5,513 nucleotides of DNA from Thiomonas sp. (GTDB lineage Bacteria; Pseudomonadota; Gammaproteobacteria; Burkholderiales; Burkholderiaceae_C): assembly GCA_028706735.1 (NCBI GenBank), contig JAQTVS010000217.1:1-5513 (forward strand), given 5' to 3'. Positions 4,717-5,513 of the stretch are shown in pieces. The notes under the pieces are model-generated. The model did no database searches and was not told the DNA's origin. It saw only the letters and a list, made by a program, of their open reading frames with translations. Each line of letters starts with the position of its first letter. The stretch's first letter is position 1. The translations under genes were made by a program, and so were the position numbers.

Positions 4717-5513
4717 TCACAGCAGTTGCACGCCGTCGAGATGCGTGGCAATGCTCTGGCGGGCGATGTCGACCAGATCGTGCACATAGGGCCGCTGCGC
4801 CAGTTCGCGCGGCACGGTGGCGTACAGCTCGCTCCACAGGCCGCGCGGGCCAATGCGACGCGCCTGCACATAGCCGCTGTCCACCGAGGGCTTGAGCGCC
4901 CAGTTCGGCAGCGCCGCCACGCCACGCTTGCTGGCGACGAGTTGCAAGATGGCGATGGTGAGCTCCGCCGTGCGGCGCGGCATGGTGATTCCCGCGGGCT
5001 GCAGCACTTCTCGGATGAGATCGATGCGGGCGTCCGGCGCGGGGTAGGTGATCAGCGTCTCGCCCTGCAGATCAGCCGCGCGCACGGTGCGTTTGCCGCA
5101 CAGCGCATGCCCCGGCGGCAGCGCCAGCAGGATCTCAAAGCGGAACAGCGGCAGCGACGCCAATTGACGCCCGGCAGGGCGCAGCGCGCCAATCACCAGA
5201 TCGGCCTTGCCCTTGCTCAGCAGCGCCTCGGGGTCGCTATGGAAGCCCGACACCAGATCCACCTCCACATCCGGCCAGCGCTGGCGGAAGGCGTCCATCA
5301 CCGGCATCAGCCATTCAAAACAGGTGTGGCATTCCAGCACCAGCCGCAGGACGCCACGGGTGTCGCCCTGGATGCGTTGCAGGTCCAGCTCGGCGGCCTG
5401 CTGCGCTTCGCGCATCTGCCGCGCGAGCGCCAGCAGCCGCTCGCCCGACGGGGTGAAGCGCAGGCCTCGCGCATCGCGCAGCAGCAACGGCATGCCGTAG
5501 TGGCTCTCCAGCC
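4717..5513 (-). CDS. metR: MetR-like LysR-family transcriptional regulator, N-terminus cut by right edge
   Basis: The visible 264 residues contain the end of the winged helix-turn-helix domain (LESHYGMPLLLRDARGLRFTPSG), the linker helix and the full effector domain; about 30-40 N-terminal residues lie beyond the right edge. The effector domain matches MetR: LECHTCFEWLMPVMDAF, a WPDVEVDLVSG strand, ADLVIGA, LITYP, LQPAGI, ASKRGVAALPNWAL and GLWSELYATV all have counterparts in E. coli MetR as I recall it. MetR senses homocysteine and regulates methionine synthesis genes such as metE and metH, usually from a divergent site. That divergent partner would lie to the right, outside the window. The open frame continues past ATG 5493 to the edge, so 5493 is not the start. 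The next gene leftward is the hydrolase, 100 bp away on the same strand. MetR function is inferred from sequence similarity. Confidence 0.85.
   Translation of the reverse strand, partial: LESHYGMPLLLRDARGLRFTPSGERLLALARQMREAQQAAELDLQRIQGDTRGVLRLVLECHTCFEWLMPVMDAFRQRWPDVEVDLVSGFHSDPEALLSKGKADLVIGALRPAGRQLASLPLFRFEILLALPPGHALCGKRTVRAADLQGETLITYPAPDARIDLIREVLQPAGITMPRRTAELTIAILQLVASKRGVAALPNWALKPSVDSGYVQARRIGPRGLWSELYATVPRELAQRPYVHDLVDIARQSIATHLDGVQLL

Noticed and set aside
4617..4925. N-terminal extension of the hydrolase frame up to 4925
   Set aside because: It overlaps the regulator coding region in another frame, and the strong ribosome site fits ATG 4616.

Overview
The window looks like a piece of a betaproteobacterial chromosome, probably Burkholderiales. 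The genes are GC-rich, the tRNA-Phe fragment has the betaproteobacterial sequence type as I remember it, and the UbiC and MetR proteins are proteobacterial in type. The genus cannot be fixed from the sequence alone.

The left edge (1-267) is the end of an integrated mobile element. It holds the first 29 codons of a leftward tyrosine integrase (1-89), followed by an AT-rich stretch (about 35% GC over 131-240, by hand count). That stretch carries three copies of a 10-bp motif, CATGTAGGCA, two direct and one inverted, which look like integrase arm-binding sites. A 49-nt 3' fragment of a tRNA-Phe gene (268-316) follows and ends in CCA. A tRNA-type terminator (332-359) comes next. The intact tRNA-Phe and the bulk of the element should lie to the left, outside the window.

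The right-hand part is ordinary chromosome. A rightward amidase-signature hydrolase (391-1890) converges on a leftward 10-TM membrane protein (1933-3135) across a bidirectional hairpin terminator. The membrane gene has a promoter overlapped by a perfect inverted repeat with a G-rich centre (3212-3233), which resembles operators of the CsoR/RcnR/FrmR (DUF156) repressors. Upstream of it, on the same strand, lie ubiC (chorismate lyase, first step of ubiquinone synthesis, 3334-3897), a dienelactone-hydrolase-family protein (3945-4616), and the body of a MetR-like LysR regulator that runs off the right edge (4717-5513).

The four leftward chromosomal genes are not an obvious single pathway. The dienelactone hydrolase and ubiC (47 bp apart) may be cotranscribed. 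The membrane gene appears to have its own regulated promoter. The most interesting parts are the integration junction with its putative arm sites and the membrane-protein gene with its operator-like palindrome. I saw no CRISPR array, rRNA or complete tRNA.
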